A stretch of 33,414 bases of DNA from Acholeplasmatales bacterium (lineage in GTDB: Bacteria; Bacillota_I; Bacilli_A; Acholeplasmatales; Anaeroplasmataceae), in the NCBI GenBank assembly GCA_017462645.1, contig JAFTQR010000010.1, positions 1-33,414 on the forward strand, given 5' to 3'. Made by a program: the position numbers and the translations under genes. Every line of letters starts with the position of its first letter. Positions within the stretch are counted from its first letter, which is position 1. Below the pieces are notes generated by a model that saw only the letters and a program-made list of their open reading frames with translations, searched no databases and was not told the origin of the DNA. Shown here piece after piece: positions 9,085-17,384 of this stretch.

Positions 9085-9519
9085 ATGCTATATGATATAA
9101 ATCAAATTAAAGAAATATTACCACATCGTTATCCATTCTTACTTATTGATAGAATTGATAAAATAGAGGTAGTTGACGGTAAAAGAGTTATAACAGGAAC
9201 AAAAAATGTAACAATAAATGAGCCATTCTTTCAAGGTCATTTTCCTGATTTCCCAGTAATGCCTGGTGTATTAGTATTAGAGGCCTTAGCTCAATGTGGA
9301 GCTGTAATGGTTTTAAGTCAAGAGGAATATAAGGGTAAGCTTGTTTTCTTTACAGGTGCTAATAATGTTAAATGGAGAAAAATGGTATTACCAGGAGATG
9401 TTTTAACATTAGAGGTAACAGAGGATAGAATGATTAGAGGAATCGGTCGTGCTTATGTTAAGGCAATGGTTGGTAATGAGGTTGCCTGTACAGGTGAAAT
9501 AAATTTTGCTATTAAATAA
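9085..9519 (+). CDS. fabZ: 3-hydroxyacyl-[acyl-carrier-protein] dehydratase FabZ
   Basis: It dehydrates beta-hydroxyacyl-ACP in the elongation cycle of fatty acid synthesis. The protein has 144 residues with a single hot-dog fold. The catalytic His lies in ILPHRYPFLLIDR and the catalytic Glu in MPGVLVLEALAQ; GHFPDFPVMPG is the family signature. It is not next to other fab genes in this window but is paired with a small membrane protein, and the pair ends at a terminator. Confidence 0.97.
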   Translation: MLYDINQIKEILPHRYPFLLIDRIDKIEVVDGKRVITGTKNVTINEPFFQGHFPDFPVMPGVLVLEALAQCGAVMVLSQEEYKGKLVFFTGANNVKWRKMVLPGDVLTLEVTEDRMIRGIGRAYVKAMVGNEVACTGEINFAIK

Positions 9520-9547
9520 ACCACTTAGGTGGTTTTTTTCTTTTTTT
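9518..9547 (+). terminator. Intrinsic terminator after fabZ
   Basis: Stem AAACCAC/GTGGTTT with loop TTAG (9518-9535) running into a long T tract interrupted by one C. Confidence 0.9.
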
Positions 9548-9573
9548 CTTCATATATTTAATAGGTGATTCAA

Positions 9574-10524
9574 ATGATATTATTTACAGGTGGAAAAACA
9601 GGTGGTCATATTATTCCGTTAATTAATATTATTAAAGCCTCACATCTTGATTCAATATATGTAGGCTATAAGGGCTATTTAGAGGAAAAAATATGTAAAA
9701 CTAATATGATTGAGTTCATAGGAATAGATGTACATAAAAATAAATATAAAACTATTTTAAAGGGTTATAAATATTTAAAAAGAAAATTAAAATATTTAAA
9801 TATAAAGGCAGTTGTTTCAACAGGTGGCTTTGTGTCAACACCTGCTGTTTTATATGCCATAAAAAATAAAATTCCAATCTATTTAATAGAGGAAAATTTA
9901 ATTTTAGGCTCATTTAATAAGGTATTTTATCCTTTTTGTAAAAAAACCTATTTAGCATATGATTTAAACAAAATGAAAAGAAAATATGAGACTATAGGAT
10001 TGCCCTTATTGATTGATAATTCAAGCTATAAAATTGAATATGATATTCTAATTATTGGAGGCTCATTAGGCTCTAGAAAGCTATGTGATTTGGCTTTAAT
10101 ATTAGCTGAAAAATATAAGGTTTTACTGATAGCAGGAAGATACAAAAATGAGTATAAAAATGATAGCTATACTACGCTTGAATATTCAAATGATTTACAT
10201 ACCTTAATAAAAAAATCAAGGATTATTATATCAAGAGCTGGCGCTATGACCTTAGGTGAAATAATGTATATAAAAAAGCCATTAATTTGTATTCCGAGTA
10301 AGTCAACAAAGGGAAATCATCAATTCTATAATGCTAAATATTTTCAAGATAAAAACGCACTAATAATGCTTGATGAAGATAGTGCTAAGAATAAGATTTT
10401 AAAAGCAGTTGATAGTATTGATGATATTAAATATGCAGATATGATTAATAATCAAAATAAGCTTATGAAAAAAGATTCGATTAAAATAATAACAGAGGAG
10501 CTAATGAGAATAAATGAACTTTAA
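9574..10524 (+). CDS. murG: MurG-like UDP-GlcNAc transferase (lipid II synthesis)
   Basis: MurG adds GlcNAc from UDP-GlcNAc to lipid I to give lipid II on the inner face of the membrane. The ATG at 9574 with AGGTGA (9563-9568) five bases upstream is preferred over an in-frame GTG at 9565, giving 316 residues; MurG is usually about 355-365, so this is a compact member. Glycine-rich loops are present: TGGKTGGH (normally GGGTGGH-like, here with Lys at one Gly position), STGGFVSTP and IGGSLGS. The nucleotide-sugar region SRAGAMTLGEI and the KGNHQFYNAKYF motif match the family. It overlaps murB by 11 bp. MurG is the likeliest function; another GT28 transferase is less likely given the murB neighbour. 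Confidence 0.85.
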   Translation: MILFTGGKTGGHIIPLINIIKASHLDSIYVGYKGYLEEKICKTNMIEFIGIDVHKNKYKTILKGYKYLKRKLKYLNIKAVVSTGGFVSTPAVLYAIKNKIPIYLIEENLILGSFNKVFYPFCKKTYLAYDLNKMKRKYETIGLPLLIDNSSYKIEYDILIIGGSLGSRKLCDLALILAEKYKVLLIAGRYKNEYKNDSYTTLEYSNDLHTLIKKSRIIISRAGAMTLGEIMYIKKPLICIPSKSTKGNHQFYNAKYFQDKNALIMLDEDSAKNKILKAVDSIDDIKYADMINNQNKLMKKDSIKIITEELMRINEL

Positions 10525-11398
10525 GCAATATATATTAGAAAATAATTTAGGTATAATTAATGATGAGTATTCATTCAAGGATATCACAACAATAGGCTGT
10601 GGTGGTAAAATAAAATGCTTATATATTCCTAAAAGTATAGAGGCCTTAGCTAAGGCATTTAAATATATAAAGGAAAAAAATTTAAGCTATTTTATTATTG
10701 CCAATGGAAGTAATATTTTAGCATCTGATTCTCTTCATAATGAAATTGTTATTTGGGTAAAAAAGCTAGACTATACCTATGTTTTTTTAGAAAATTCAAT
10801 AAAGATTAGTGCCTTTTATCCAACCATTAAGCTTGCTTACGATTTAGCTAATTTAGAGTATGGAGATTTATCATTTTTAGGTGGTATTCCAGGTACATTA
10901 GGTGGCGCAATTTATAATAATAGTGGTGCTTATAATGATAATATAGGAAATCATATTTTAGAGGTTGAATATATAGATACTGCCGGACAAATAAAAACAA
11001 TAAGTAATAGTCTATGTGCCTTTGGATATAGAAGATCAATTTTTCATTTTATTGAAGGGATTATTATAAGTGCTACCTTAAAAATAGAAAAAATTAAGAC
11101 AAAAGAATTATTAGAAAAAAGAAGAAAGCAAAGGCTAGAAAGTCAGCCGCTAGATAATAAAAGCATGGGCTCTATATTTAAAAATAATCCATTAATCCCA
11201 AGCTGGAAAATAGTAGATGCTTTAGGGCTTAGAGGATTTAGAATTGGAGATGCTTCAGTATCCGCAAAGCATTCTAATTTTATTATCAATTTAGGTAAGG
11301 CAAAAGCTAGTGATATACTCGCAATTATCAATCTAATTGAGACACGCTCAAGGCTTGAATTTGGCATAAATTTAATAAAGGAAATTACAATCATTTAG
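10514..11398 (+). CDS. murB: UDP-N-acetylenolpyruvoylglucosamine reductase
   Basis: It reduces enolpyruvyl-UDP-GlcNAc to UDP-MurNAc using NADPH and FAD. The protein has 294 residues, the size of the shorter type II enzymes. The FAD-binding PCMH part shows IIANGSNILASD and FLGGIPGTLGGAIYNNSGAY. FGYRRSIF holds an active-site Arg, SMGSIFKNNP the catalytic Ser, and the C-terminal FGINLIKEITII aligns with the FGxxLxPEVxxI segment that bears the catalytic Glu. It overlaps murG and is followed by the ftsZ promoter, a remnant of a division/cell wall cluster. Confidence 0.95.
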   Translation: MNFKQYILENNLGIINDEYSFKDITTIGCGGKIKCLYIPKSIEALAKAFKYIKEKNLSYFIIANGSNILASDSLHNEIVIWVKKLDYTYVFLENSIKISAFYPTIKLAYDLANLEYGDLSFLGGIPGTLGGAIYNNSGAYNDNIGNHILEVEYIDTAGQIKTISNSLCAFGYRRSIFHFIEGIIISATLKIEKIKTKELLEKRRKQRLESQPLDNKSMGSIFKNNPLIPSWKIVDALGLRGFRIGDASVSAKHSNFIINLGKAKASDILAIINLIETRSRLEFGINLIKEITII

Positions 11399-11446
11399 GC
11401 CTCTAAAATCACCCCTAAAAAATCTAAATTTTATTAGGGATATTTA

Positions 11447-11475
11447 TTGAAATAAATATCTTTTTAAGGTAAAAT
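11447..11475 (+). promoter_or_regulatory. SigA-type promoter for ftsZ
   Basis: A -35 TTGAAA (11447-11452) and a -10 TAAAAT (11470-11475) with 17 bp spacing. The leader is about 35 nt, ending in the strong Shine-Dalgarno AAGGAGGGG (11503-11511). Confidence 0.75.
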
Positions 11476-11517
11476 AAAAGGTACAGGGATATTTGTTTTG
11501 ATGAAGGAGGGGTACGT

Positions 11518-12792
11518 ATGATTTTTGATGAGTTAGACACATTAGAGGCCGCAAAAACGAAGATTAAGGTAATCGGTGTTGGTGGTGCAGGTAAGAATGC
11601 AATTGACCATATGATTGAAAATGCCGTACATGGTGTTGAGTTTTTCGCAGTTAACACTGATGCACAGGACTTAAAGGTTTCTAAGGCTGACAATAAATTA
11701 TTAATCGGTAAAACAAAAACACACGGTCAAGGTGCAGGTGCTAATCCAGATGTTGGTAGAGCTGCAGCCTTAGAGGGTGAAGATGATATACATGAAATGA
11801 TTGGTGATGCTGAAATGGTATTCATCACTTGTGGTATGGGTGGTGGAACTGGTACAGGAGCTGCACCAGTTATCGCAAGAATCGCAAGAGAGCATGGTTG
11901 CTTAACAGTTGGTATTTGTACAAAACCTTTCCAATTCGAGGGTCCTACGCGTATGAATAATGCGGTTGCAGGATTAGAAGAATTACGTCAATATGTAGAT
12001 ACATTAATCGTTATACCTAATCAACGTTTATTACAAATTGTTGATGTACATACATCAGTTTTAGCTGCATTTAGAGAGGCTGATAATGTATTAAGAAAAG
12101 GTGTTCAGGGTATAGCTGAAATTATCGCTATTCCAGGACTTATTAATGTAGACTTTGCAGATGTTAGAGCTGTAATGGCTAATAAGGGTACAGCCCTAAT
12201 GGGTATCGGTGCTGCAAAGGGTGAAAATAGAGCAGTAGAGGCTGCTAGACATGCAATTCACTCTGCGTTACTAGAGGTTACTATTGATGGTGCTACAGAT
12301 GCTATTGTTAATATAACTGCATCACAAGAGCTTTCACTTAAGGAAGTTGATGTTGCAATTGCTGAAATTAGAAATAACTGTGGTAAGGATTTAAATATTA
12401 TTTATGGTACAGCTATTAATAATGATTTAAAGGATGAGCTTGTTATTACAGTAGTTGCTACAGGCTATGAGCTTAAGGCTCAAAGCAGTGGTTATGATGA
12501 TTTAGCTGAAACAATCTATAGAAATATGTCTGATGAAAATATTGTTTATTCAGGTATTAGCTCAATAGATGATGAGGATGATGATTTATATGCTGAATCA
12601 GATTTAGACTCTCAAGAACAACGTGTAAGTGAAATATTTGATACTGTAGGAAGTAAGAAGGAAGAAAAGAGAAGATTAAAATATGAAGCTCGTCAACGTA
12701 AGCTTGAAAATAAAGCTCAAAAGAAGGAGACGGCTAAAAAGCCTCAGGCTGCAAATAATAACTCTCTTCCAGATTGGTTAACAAGACAATAA
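11518..12792 (+). CDS. ftsZ: Cell division protein FtsZ
   Basis: FtsZ is the tubulin-like GTPase that forms the division ring. It has 424 residues. The GTP-binding tubulin signature GGGTGTGAAP is at about residues 109-118, preceded by the VIGVGGAGKNAI loop. T7-loop residues lie in the NVDFADVRAVM region. An acidic then basic, poorly conserved linker (about 320-410) ends in LPDWLTRQ, which fits the C-terminal conserved peptide (usually D/E-I-P-x-F-L) in a Leu/Trp variant. ftsA is not adjacent. It has its own promoter and a shared bidirectional terminator with the convergent coiled-coil gene. Confidence 0.97.
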   Translation: MIFDELDTLEAAKTKIKVIGVGGAGKNAIDHMIENAVHGVEFFAVNTDAQDLKVSKADNKLLIGKTKTHGQGAGANPDVGRAAALEGEDDIHEMIGDAEMVFITCGMGGGTGTGAAPVIARIAREHGCLTVGICTKPFQFEGPTRMNNAVAGLEELRQYVDTLIVIPNQRLLQIVDVHTSVLAAFREADNVLRKGVQGIAEIIAIPGLINVDFADVRAVMANKGTALMGIGAAKGENRAVEAARHAIHSALLEVTIDGATDAIVNITASQELSLKEVDVAIAEIRNNCGKDLNIIYGTAINNDLKDELVITVVATGYELKAQSSGYDDLAETIYRNMSDENIVYSGISSIDDEDDDLYAESDLDSQEQRVSEIFDTVGSKKEEKRRLKYEARQRKLENKAQKKETAKKPQAANNNSLPDWLTRQ

Positions 12793-12826
12793 AAAATAAG
12801 CTTCTAGCCTTGGCTAGAAGCTTTTT
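12790..12826. terminator. Bidirectional terminator between ftsZ and the coiled-coil gene
   Basis: Perfect stem AAGCTTCTAGCC/GGCTAGAAGCTT (12798-12823; minimal TT centre, so the real loop is wider), with T5 on the plus side and A6 on the other side. The last codons and the TAG stop of the minus-strand gene lie inside the stem. Confidence 0.9.
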
Positions 12827-15800
12827 GCTTTTCAGCATCTCTTTTACGCTTTTCTTTTATTATATTCTTTTGATGCTCATCATTTAGCTCACTAAGCTTA
12901 TCATCTAATGCATTTTGGATATTAGAAATATTCTTTTGAATACCTTTTTTCTCTAAATTATACTTAAGCTTTGTTTCCTTAATTGTTTCATCAATTTGTT
13001 GATTTAACTCTCTGGTTTCCTTATTTAGCTGAGCTGTATTGAATTTTGCAGCTACAGGTAATCTTTCGATAAGCTCATCCTTTGCCTTGATAAAATCATT
13101 TAAATTATTATTAAGCTCTTTTCTCATATTAGTAGTATTTCTAATTAAATTAAGCTTATTAATATCAAAGCTCTTATTTAGATTATGCATAAAATCCTTA
13201 TAATCAGCTGTGATTGCATCCTGATTATCACATGTAGCATAATAATCAACATAGAATTGCTTTTCACTATTTTTGCGTGCGGTAAGAATAAAATTAACGT
13301 TATCCTTATAAATTTTATCATTTTCCTTAAGCATATTATTATATCTCTTTGTTGTGTTATTAAGCTTTCTTTGAAGACCTCTAATTTCACTATCATGAAC
13401 ATTTAATATCTTATTAAAGTCATATTTATTATCGCTAATTAATCCATCAAATCTTCTATAAATTTCATTTAATTCACTTTCATAGTTTATTTTAGAGAAA
13501 TTATTATTATTATCAATAGAGGAAACAGTAGAGGTAAAGAATTTATCTACAATATTATAAAATGATTCTATAATATTATCATTAATATTTTTAAATGATT
13601 TATATTTATTATAAATAAATGGCTCAATACCATCTATTTCTAGATCACTTAAATCCTCTTTAATCACATTCGTATGCTTAGGCATAGTATTTGTCATATA
13701 CTTTTCTAAGCTATCCTTTAGCTTATGATATGTCATTGCACTATTATATTGCATATCCTTAAGCAGCTTAAGGTTTTTCTCATATAAATTATCAGATTTA
13801 GTCATTTGATTATTAATGTTATTTAAATCATTAATTAATGTTTCCTTTAATTCAGTGATATCAGTAATTTTCTTTTTATAATCATTGATATCTAATAAAT
13901 TTTGATTTATTTTAGTTTTTAATTCGCTCTTTTCATGAGTAAGCTTAGAGCCTAATCTTTCATTTAATAATAAATTTTGGCTTTCAAGATTATATATTCG
14001 ATTTCTGAAGGTATCAATAGTATTAGTATAATTATCGATAGTATCACTAATAGATTTTTTCTTATTAGCTAAATTATTAATCTCTAATTCATGTCTATTA
14101 TTTAAGCTATCATAATATGATTTGAATTTAAATTCCTCTTCAAATTCGATACGCTTAGATATAAAATCATTTTCCTCGTTAATAAAATCATTAATTATAG
14201 AGAAGTAATATTCATTAACAATTCTATTAAAATGCTTTAAGAATTTCTTTATATCATTAATATACGTCATATCAATATTAGATGTCTTAAATAATTCAAT
14301 CATTACTTTTTTAGTAAAGTCTATAATTTCCTTGTTTAATAATACATATGTAGATAATGTTTGGTGTATAGATCTAATTTCAAATTTAAATCTTTGATAT
14401 AAAACATTTTGATTTCCAATTTCTATTTCATAATTAGTTTTTCTTGCGGCAATAGCCTTATCTAATTGTTCTAAAAGCTCAAGCTCTTTAATTCTGTAAT
14501 TAGAATGTACTATATTTCTTTGAAGAGTAGCACTAGAGATTTGAATGTTTACATTTGTTTCAGCATCAAATTTCTCATTTTGAATTTGAATTTTCTTAAT
14601 ATTATATTCTCTTACAGTTTTAGTGTTAGAAATATTATGATAATGCTTATTTGAATTAAATTCATTTAGAACCTTACATTTTTCAATTTCTAATAGAGTA
14701 TAAACAGAATGGTAATGCTTTTCCTTAATGTATTTTTCAATCTCGTATTTATTAATCATATCCTTTAATGTTTGTGCAGATTCAAGATCAAGCCTTTGCT
14801 TAGCTATTTTAGTTCTAATAGCCTCTATTTGCTTTTGAAAATTAGCTTCACCAATATCATAATTCTTTTCGTTATTAATGCTATTTATACGACTTTTACA
14901 TTTAAGATTATTAGCTTTTTGATTAAATTTAAGGTTAGCAAGCTGAATTAATAGATTCATATTATTTTCATGAATACCATTTAGCTCCTGATAATATTTA
15001 TTATCACTTTGTTCCTTTTCAGTTAATGTCTTTAAAGAATGAATTCTATCTATCTCAAGTAAGGATTTATTATGCTTTGCATTTTCAATATTATCATGAT
15101 AATCCTTTTCTAGATTAATAATGTTCTTTTTAGAAGAATTTCTTTCAGACATTTGCATGCGATGATATTGCTTGTTTTTGCTTTTTAAAGCATTTTTAAC
15201 TACCTTAGGAAGCTCATCATCTGGATAATTATTTATAAGCTTGCTGATTTCAGCATTTTGTTTTTTTGTAATTTCATATAAATTATAAAATAGATTTCGT
15301 TGTTCTTCCTCAACATTTTTATTAAATTGTGCCTTAATATCATTTAATATATCATCAAGATAGTTAATATTATATACAAAATCCTTTTGTATTTTTTGAT
15401 TGTCCTGATTATATAATGTCTTTTTATTTTCCTTTTCAATAGCAGAAGAGGCTAATGCCTTAGAATAGCCCTCCTTAGCATCTACTATATCTTTATTTTT
15501 CTCTTCAACTAATGTTTTAATTGATTCATTTAATGAAATACTTTCCTTACGGTATGTTTCTTTACCCTCTGTTTGATATATTTTATACTGTTCTAATAAT
15601 TCATTTAATGAAGCCTCAGTTTCAGAAATTTTAGATTCGTATTTATCAATAAGCTCCTGATGCTGGATTTCAAAATCCTTAATTATCAATTTAAATTCTT
15701 CATCATGTGCTTTTAATTTGTTATGCAGAATTTCATTATATTTACTGATATTCGAATTATATGATTCCTTAGCCTGAGATATTTGATAATCAAATCGATT

Positions 15801-16241
15801 AATGCTTTCTAAATATTCATCCTGAATAATTTCTTCCTTTTGAACAGAAGAACTTATAAAGAATTCTACATCCTGTTTAAGTGTTACAATAGAGGATTTT
15901 GTATCTACCTTAAAGTTTTCCATTTCAAGGTTAATATCCTTAACCTTTTGAATATAGGTTTTAGTTATTTCATCAATATTTTGAGATAATCTTTTATTGA
16001 TTTCATTAGATTTGATATTATTTTCCTTTAAAATATTATTAAAGATATAATTAAATCTTTTAATCTGTTTTTTTAAAGTATTATTGTAGCTATTACATAT
16101 ATTAGCTAGCTTATTTAAATTAGATTTTATATAAACAAAGAAGTCGTTATTAAATGGCTCATTATTCACTATATTATATTCATCTATAAATTTTAAAAGC
16201 TCTTCACTAAGCTTTTTTATACTATTAGAATAATCGCTCAT
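12804..16241 (-). CDS. Giant coiled-coil protein of unknown function
   Basis: 1145 residues from the ATG at 16241, which is preceded by GAGGAGGTG; an ATG nine codons further upstream is ignored because it would swallow this ribosome binding site. I do not recognise a family. The sequence is almost entirely charged and polar (Lys, Glu, Asn, Asp, Ile, Leu) with long heptad-like stretches, few Pro or Gly, no signal peptide and no membrane segment. No Walker A motif is visible, so it is not an SMC or Rad50 ATPase. The C-terminus is strongly basic (KEKRKRDAEK). Codon and AGCT usage match the core genes, arguing against recent transfer. It is convergent with ftsZ and divergent from a methyltransferase remnant. 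A cytoskeletal, scaffold or chromosome-organising role is possible but not shown. Confidence 0.85.
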   Translation of the reverse strand: MSDYSNSIKKLSEELLKFIDEYNIVNNEPFNNDFFVYIKSNLNKLANICNSYNNTLKKQIKRFNYIFNNILKENNIKSNEINKRLSQNIDEITKTYIQKVKDINLEMENFKVDTKSSIVTLKQDVEFFISSSVQKEEIIQDEYLESINRFDYQISQAKESYNSNISKYNEILHNKLKAHDEEFKLIIKDFEIQHQELIDKYESKISETEASLNELLEQYKIYQTEGKETYRKESISLNESIKTLVEEKNKDIVDAKEGYSKALASSAIEKENKKTLYNQDNQKIQKDFVYNINYLDDILNDIKAQFNKNVEEEQRNLFYNLYEITKKQNAEISKLINNYPDDELPKVVKNALKSKNKQYHRMQMSERNSSKKNIINLEKDYHDNIENAKHNKSLLEIDRIHSLKTLTEKEQSDNKYYQELNGIHENNMNLLIQLANLKFNQKANNLKCKSRINSINNEKNYDIGEANFQKQIEAIRTKIAKQRLDLESAQTLKDMINKYEIEKYIKEKHYHSVYTLLEIEKCKVLNEFNSNKHYHNISNTKTVREYNIKKIQIQNEKFDAETNVNIQISSATLQRNIVHSNYRIKELELLEQLDKAIAARKTNYEIEIGNQNVLYQRFKFEIRSIHQTLSTYVLLNKEIIDFTKKVMIELFKTSNIDMTYINDIKKFLKHFNRIVNEYYFSIINDFINEENDFISKRIEFEEEFKFKSYYDSLNNRHELEINNLANKKKSISDTIDNYTNTIDTFRNRIYNLESQNLLLNERLGSKLTHEKSELKTKINQNLLDINDYKKKITDITELKETLINDLNNINNQMTKSDNLYEKNLKLLKDMQYNSAMTYHKLKDSLEKYMTNTMPKHTNVIKEDLSDLEIDGIEPFIYNKYKSFKNINDNIIESFYNIVDKFFTSTVSSIDNNNNFSKINYESELNEIYRRFDGLISDNKYDFNKILNVHDSEIRGLQRKLNNTTKRYNNMLKENDKIYKDNVNFILTARKNSEKQFYVDYYATCDNQDAITADYKDFMHNLNKSFDINKLNLIRNTTNMRKELNNNLNDFIKAKDELIERLPVAAKFNTAQLNKETRELNQQIDETIKETKLKYNLEKKGIQKNISNIQNALDDKLSELNDEHQKNIIKEKRKRDAEKQKASSQG

Positions 16242-16257
16242 TTTATTCACCTCCTCG

Positions 16258-16286
16258 TTGATATACACTCTAATATATTATATAAT
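16258..16286 (+). promoter_or_regulatory. Promoter for the methyltransferase remnant
   Basis: -35 TTGATA (16258-16263), 17 bp spacer, -10 TATAAT (16281-16286): a near-consensus SigA promoter. It overlaps the divergent promoter of the coiled-coil gene and lies over that gene's leader. Confidence 0.7.
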
Positions 16287-16305
16287 TATTTTGTTATTTA
16301 GTAAA
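16277..16305 (-). promoter_or_regulatory. Promoter for the coiled-coil gene
   Basis: On the minus strand: -35 TTTACT (plus 16300-16305), 17 bp spacer, -10 TATAAT (plus 16277-16282). The -10 overlaps the -10 of the divergent promoter. Confidence 0.6.
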
Positions 16306-16323
16306 GAAAGGGGATTAAGAAAT

Positions 16324-16920
16324 ATGTTATGTTTTTGTGAAAAAGAAATGATTTTAAGACAAATTAATAAAATATCTTATTATGAATGTCATAATTGTGG
16401 CTATTTAAGAAAAAAGGATATTTCTACTCCTGAATTAGAAAAGAAAAGATATGATGCTCATATATGTGATAATGGCTATTTAGAATATATGAATAATGTA
16501 TTTCTTAAGATTAAAAAATATTTAAATAATGGTAAATCATTAGATTACGGTTGTGGTCAAATTCATGCATTGAGTGATATTTTAAATAATAATAATTATC
16601 AATGTGATTATTATGATTTATATTATTATAATAACTTAAAAAATGAAAAATATGATAATATAATTTTAATAGAGGTTTTTGAGCATATATTAGATATATA
16701 TAATTTATTAATTAATTTAAAAAGCATGCTAAATGCAAATGGTAGAATAATTATTATGACTAAGGAAAAGCCGGTGGATTTAAATAATTGGTGGTATTTA
16801 AGAGATATTACACATGTAAGCTTTATTGAATATAGAACGATGCTTAAGCTTGCATAAATGCTTGATTTAAGGCTTATATATGACAAGGAGAATTCATTAT
16901 TTATATTTGAATGCATATAA
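16324..16920 (+). pseudogene. SAM-dependent methyltransferase with zinc-ribbon N-terminus, broken by an in-frame TAA
   Basis: The ATG at 16324 follows AAAGGGGAT. An intact frame of 177 codons runs to a TAA at 16855-16857. The N-terminus has a CxC...CxxC zinc-ribbon pattern (CFCEKE and YECHNCGYL). A class I methyltransferase core follows: LDYGCGQ (motif I), IILIEVFEHI (motif IV-like) and the post-IV segment NGRIIIMTKEKP, then RDITHVSFIEYRTMLKLA. In the same frame directly after the stop the sequence reads MLDLRLIYDKENSLFIFECI before a second TAA at 16918-16920. That is the kind of terminal strand expected to follow 'HVSF...KLA', so codon 178 looks like a nonsense mutation in a 198-codon gene. 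The shorter product might still fold. Substrate unknown; related proteins modify small molecules or surface polymers. Confidence 0.75.
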
Positions 16921-16935
16921 TATAATGGTGATATT

Positions 16936-17328
16936 ATGCTTGAGCATGTTGTTAAGGCGAATGAAAGTGTTGATAGTATTTTAAGTGGATATCATATAAC
17001 TCTTGATGAGCTTAAAAGATATAATTCTCATATAACTGATTTTTCACATTTAATAGGAGGAGTTAAGCTGATGATACCTATTATAAGCCAGGAGGTTGAT
17101 CAAATATTAGATAGAACTGAGGGGTTTGTGATGGATTATTATCCGAAAATTAGTGAAGAAATTATTCCATTGTTAAATGATAAGAAAATAGAGGTTTTTG
17201 AGAAAAAAGAGCCTGTTTTTGAAGAAAAAAAGGCTAATAAAATAGATGAAAATTTAAGAGCTGAGAAATCTAGGATAGCCTATCCTGGAATAATGCCTCC
17301 TAAGGCTCCTTATAAAGGAAGAATATAG
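16936..17328 (+). CDS. LysM-domain protein, SafA-like
   Basis: 130 residues. The N-terminal ~48 residues form one LysM domain (EHVVKANESVDSIL...LDELKRYN...LIGGVKLMIPI) with no signal peptide before it. The middle is acidic and Lys/Glu-rich, and the end is Pro-rich (IAYPGIMPPKAPY). Bacillus SafA, a spore coat morphogenetic protein, also has an N-terminal LysM with no secretion signal and is encoded a few genes upstream of ruvAB-queA-tgt, as here. The coat protein at 21655-22086 supports a sporulation role. The match is by architecture and synteny only; a vegetative peptidoglycan-binding role cannot be excluded. The start is set by GGTGAT at 16926-16931. Confidence 0.8.
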   Translation: MLEHVVKANESVDSILSGYHITLDELKRYNSHITDFSHLIGGVKLMIPIISQEVDQILDRTEGFVMDYYPKISEEIIPLLNDKKIEVFEKKEPVFEEKKANKIDENLRAEKSRIAYPGIMPPKAPYKGRI

Positions 17329-17348
17329 CTATTCTTTCTTTTTTTTTT
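17319..17348 (+). terminator. Intrinsic terminator after the LysM gene
   Basis: Stem AAGAATA/TATTCTT (17319-17336) with a TAGC loop that contains the gene's TAG stop, followed by a long T tract. Confidence 0.8.
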
Positions 17349-17358
17349 GCTTTATTTA

Positions 17359-17367
17359 TGATAAAAT
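17359..17367 (+). promoter_or_regulatory. Extended -10 promoter for ruvAB-queA-ppi-tgt
   Basis: TGA-TAAAAT (17359-17367) 17 nt before the ruvA ATG; no good -35 is seen because the upstream DNA is a T tract. AAAGGTGAT serves as Shine-Dalgarno. Confidence 0.5.
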
Positions 17368-17384
17368 AAGAAAGGTGATTATTT

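Noticed and set aside
11413-11439. Hairpin CCCTAA/TTAGGG between murB and ftsZ as a terminator
   Set aside because: The stem is short with a large imperfect interior, and no T run follows; kept only as a possible weak dyad.
12804-16241. SMC, Rad50 or SbcC-type ATPase
   Set aside because: No Walker A or signature motif at either end and no hinge-like globular centre.
16916-16926. Overlapping TATAAT boxes before the LysM gene as its promoter
   Set aside because: No matching -35, and the start would leave almost no leader before the ATG.
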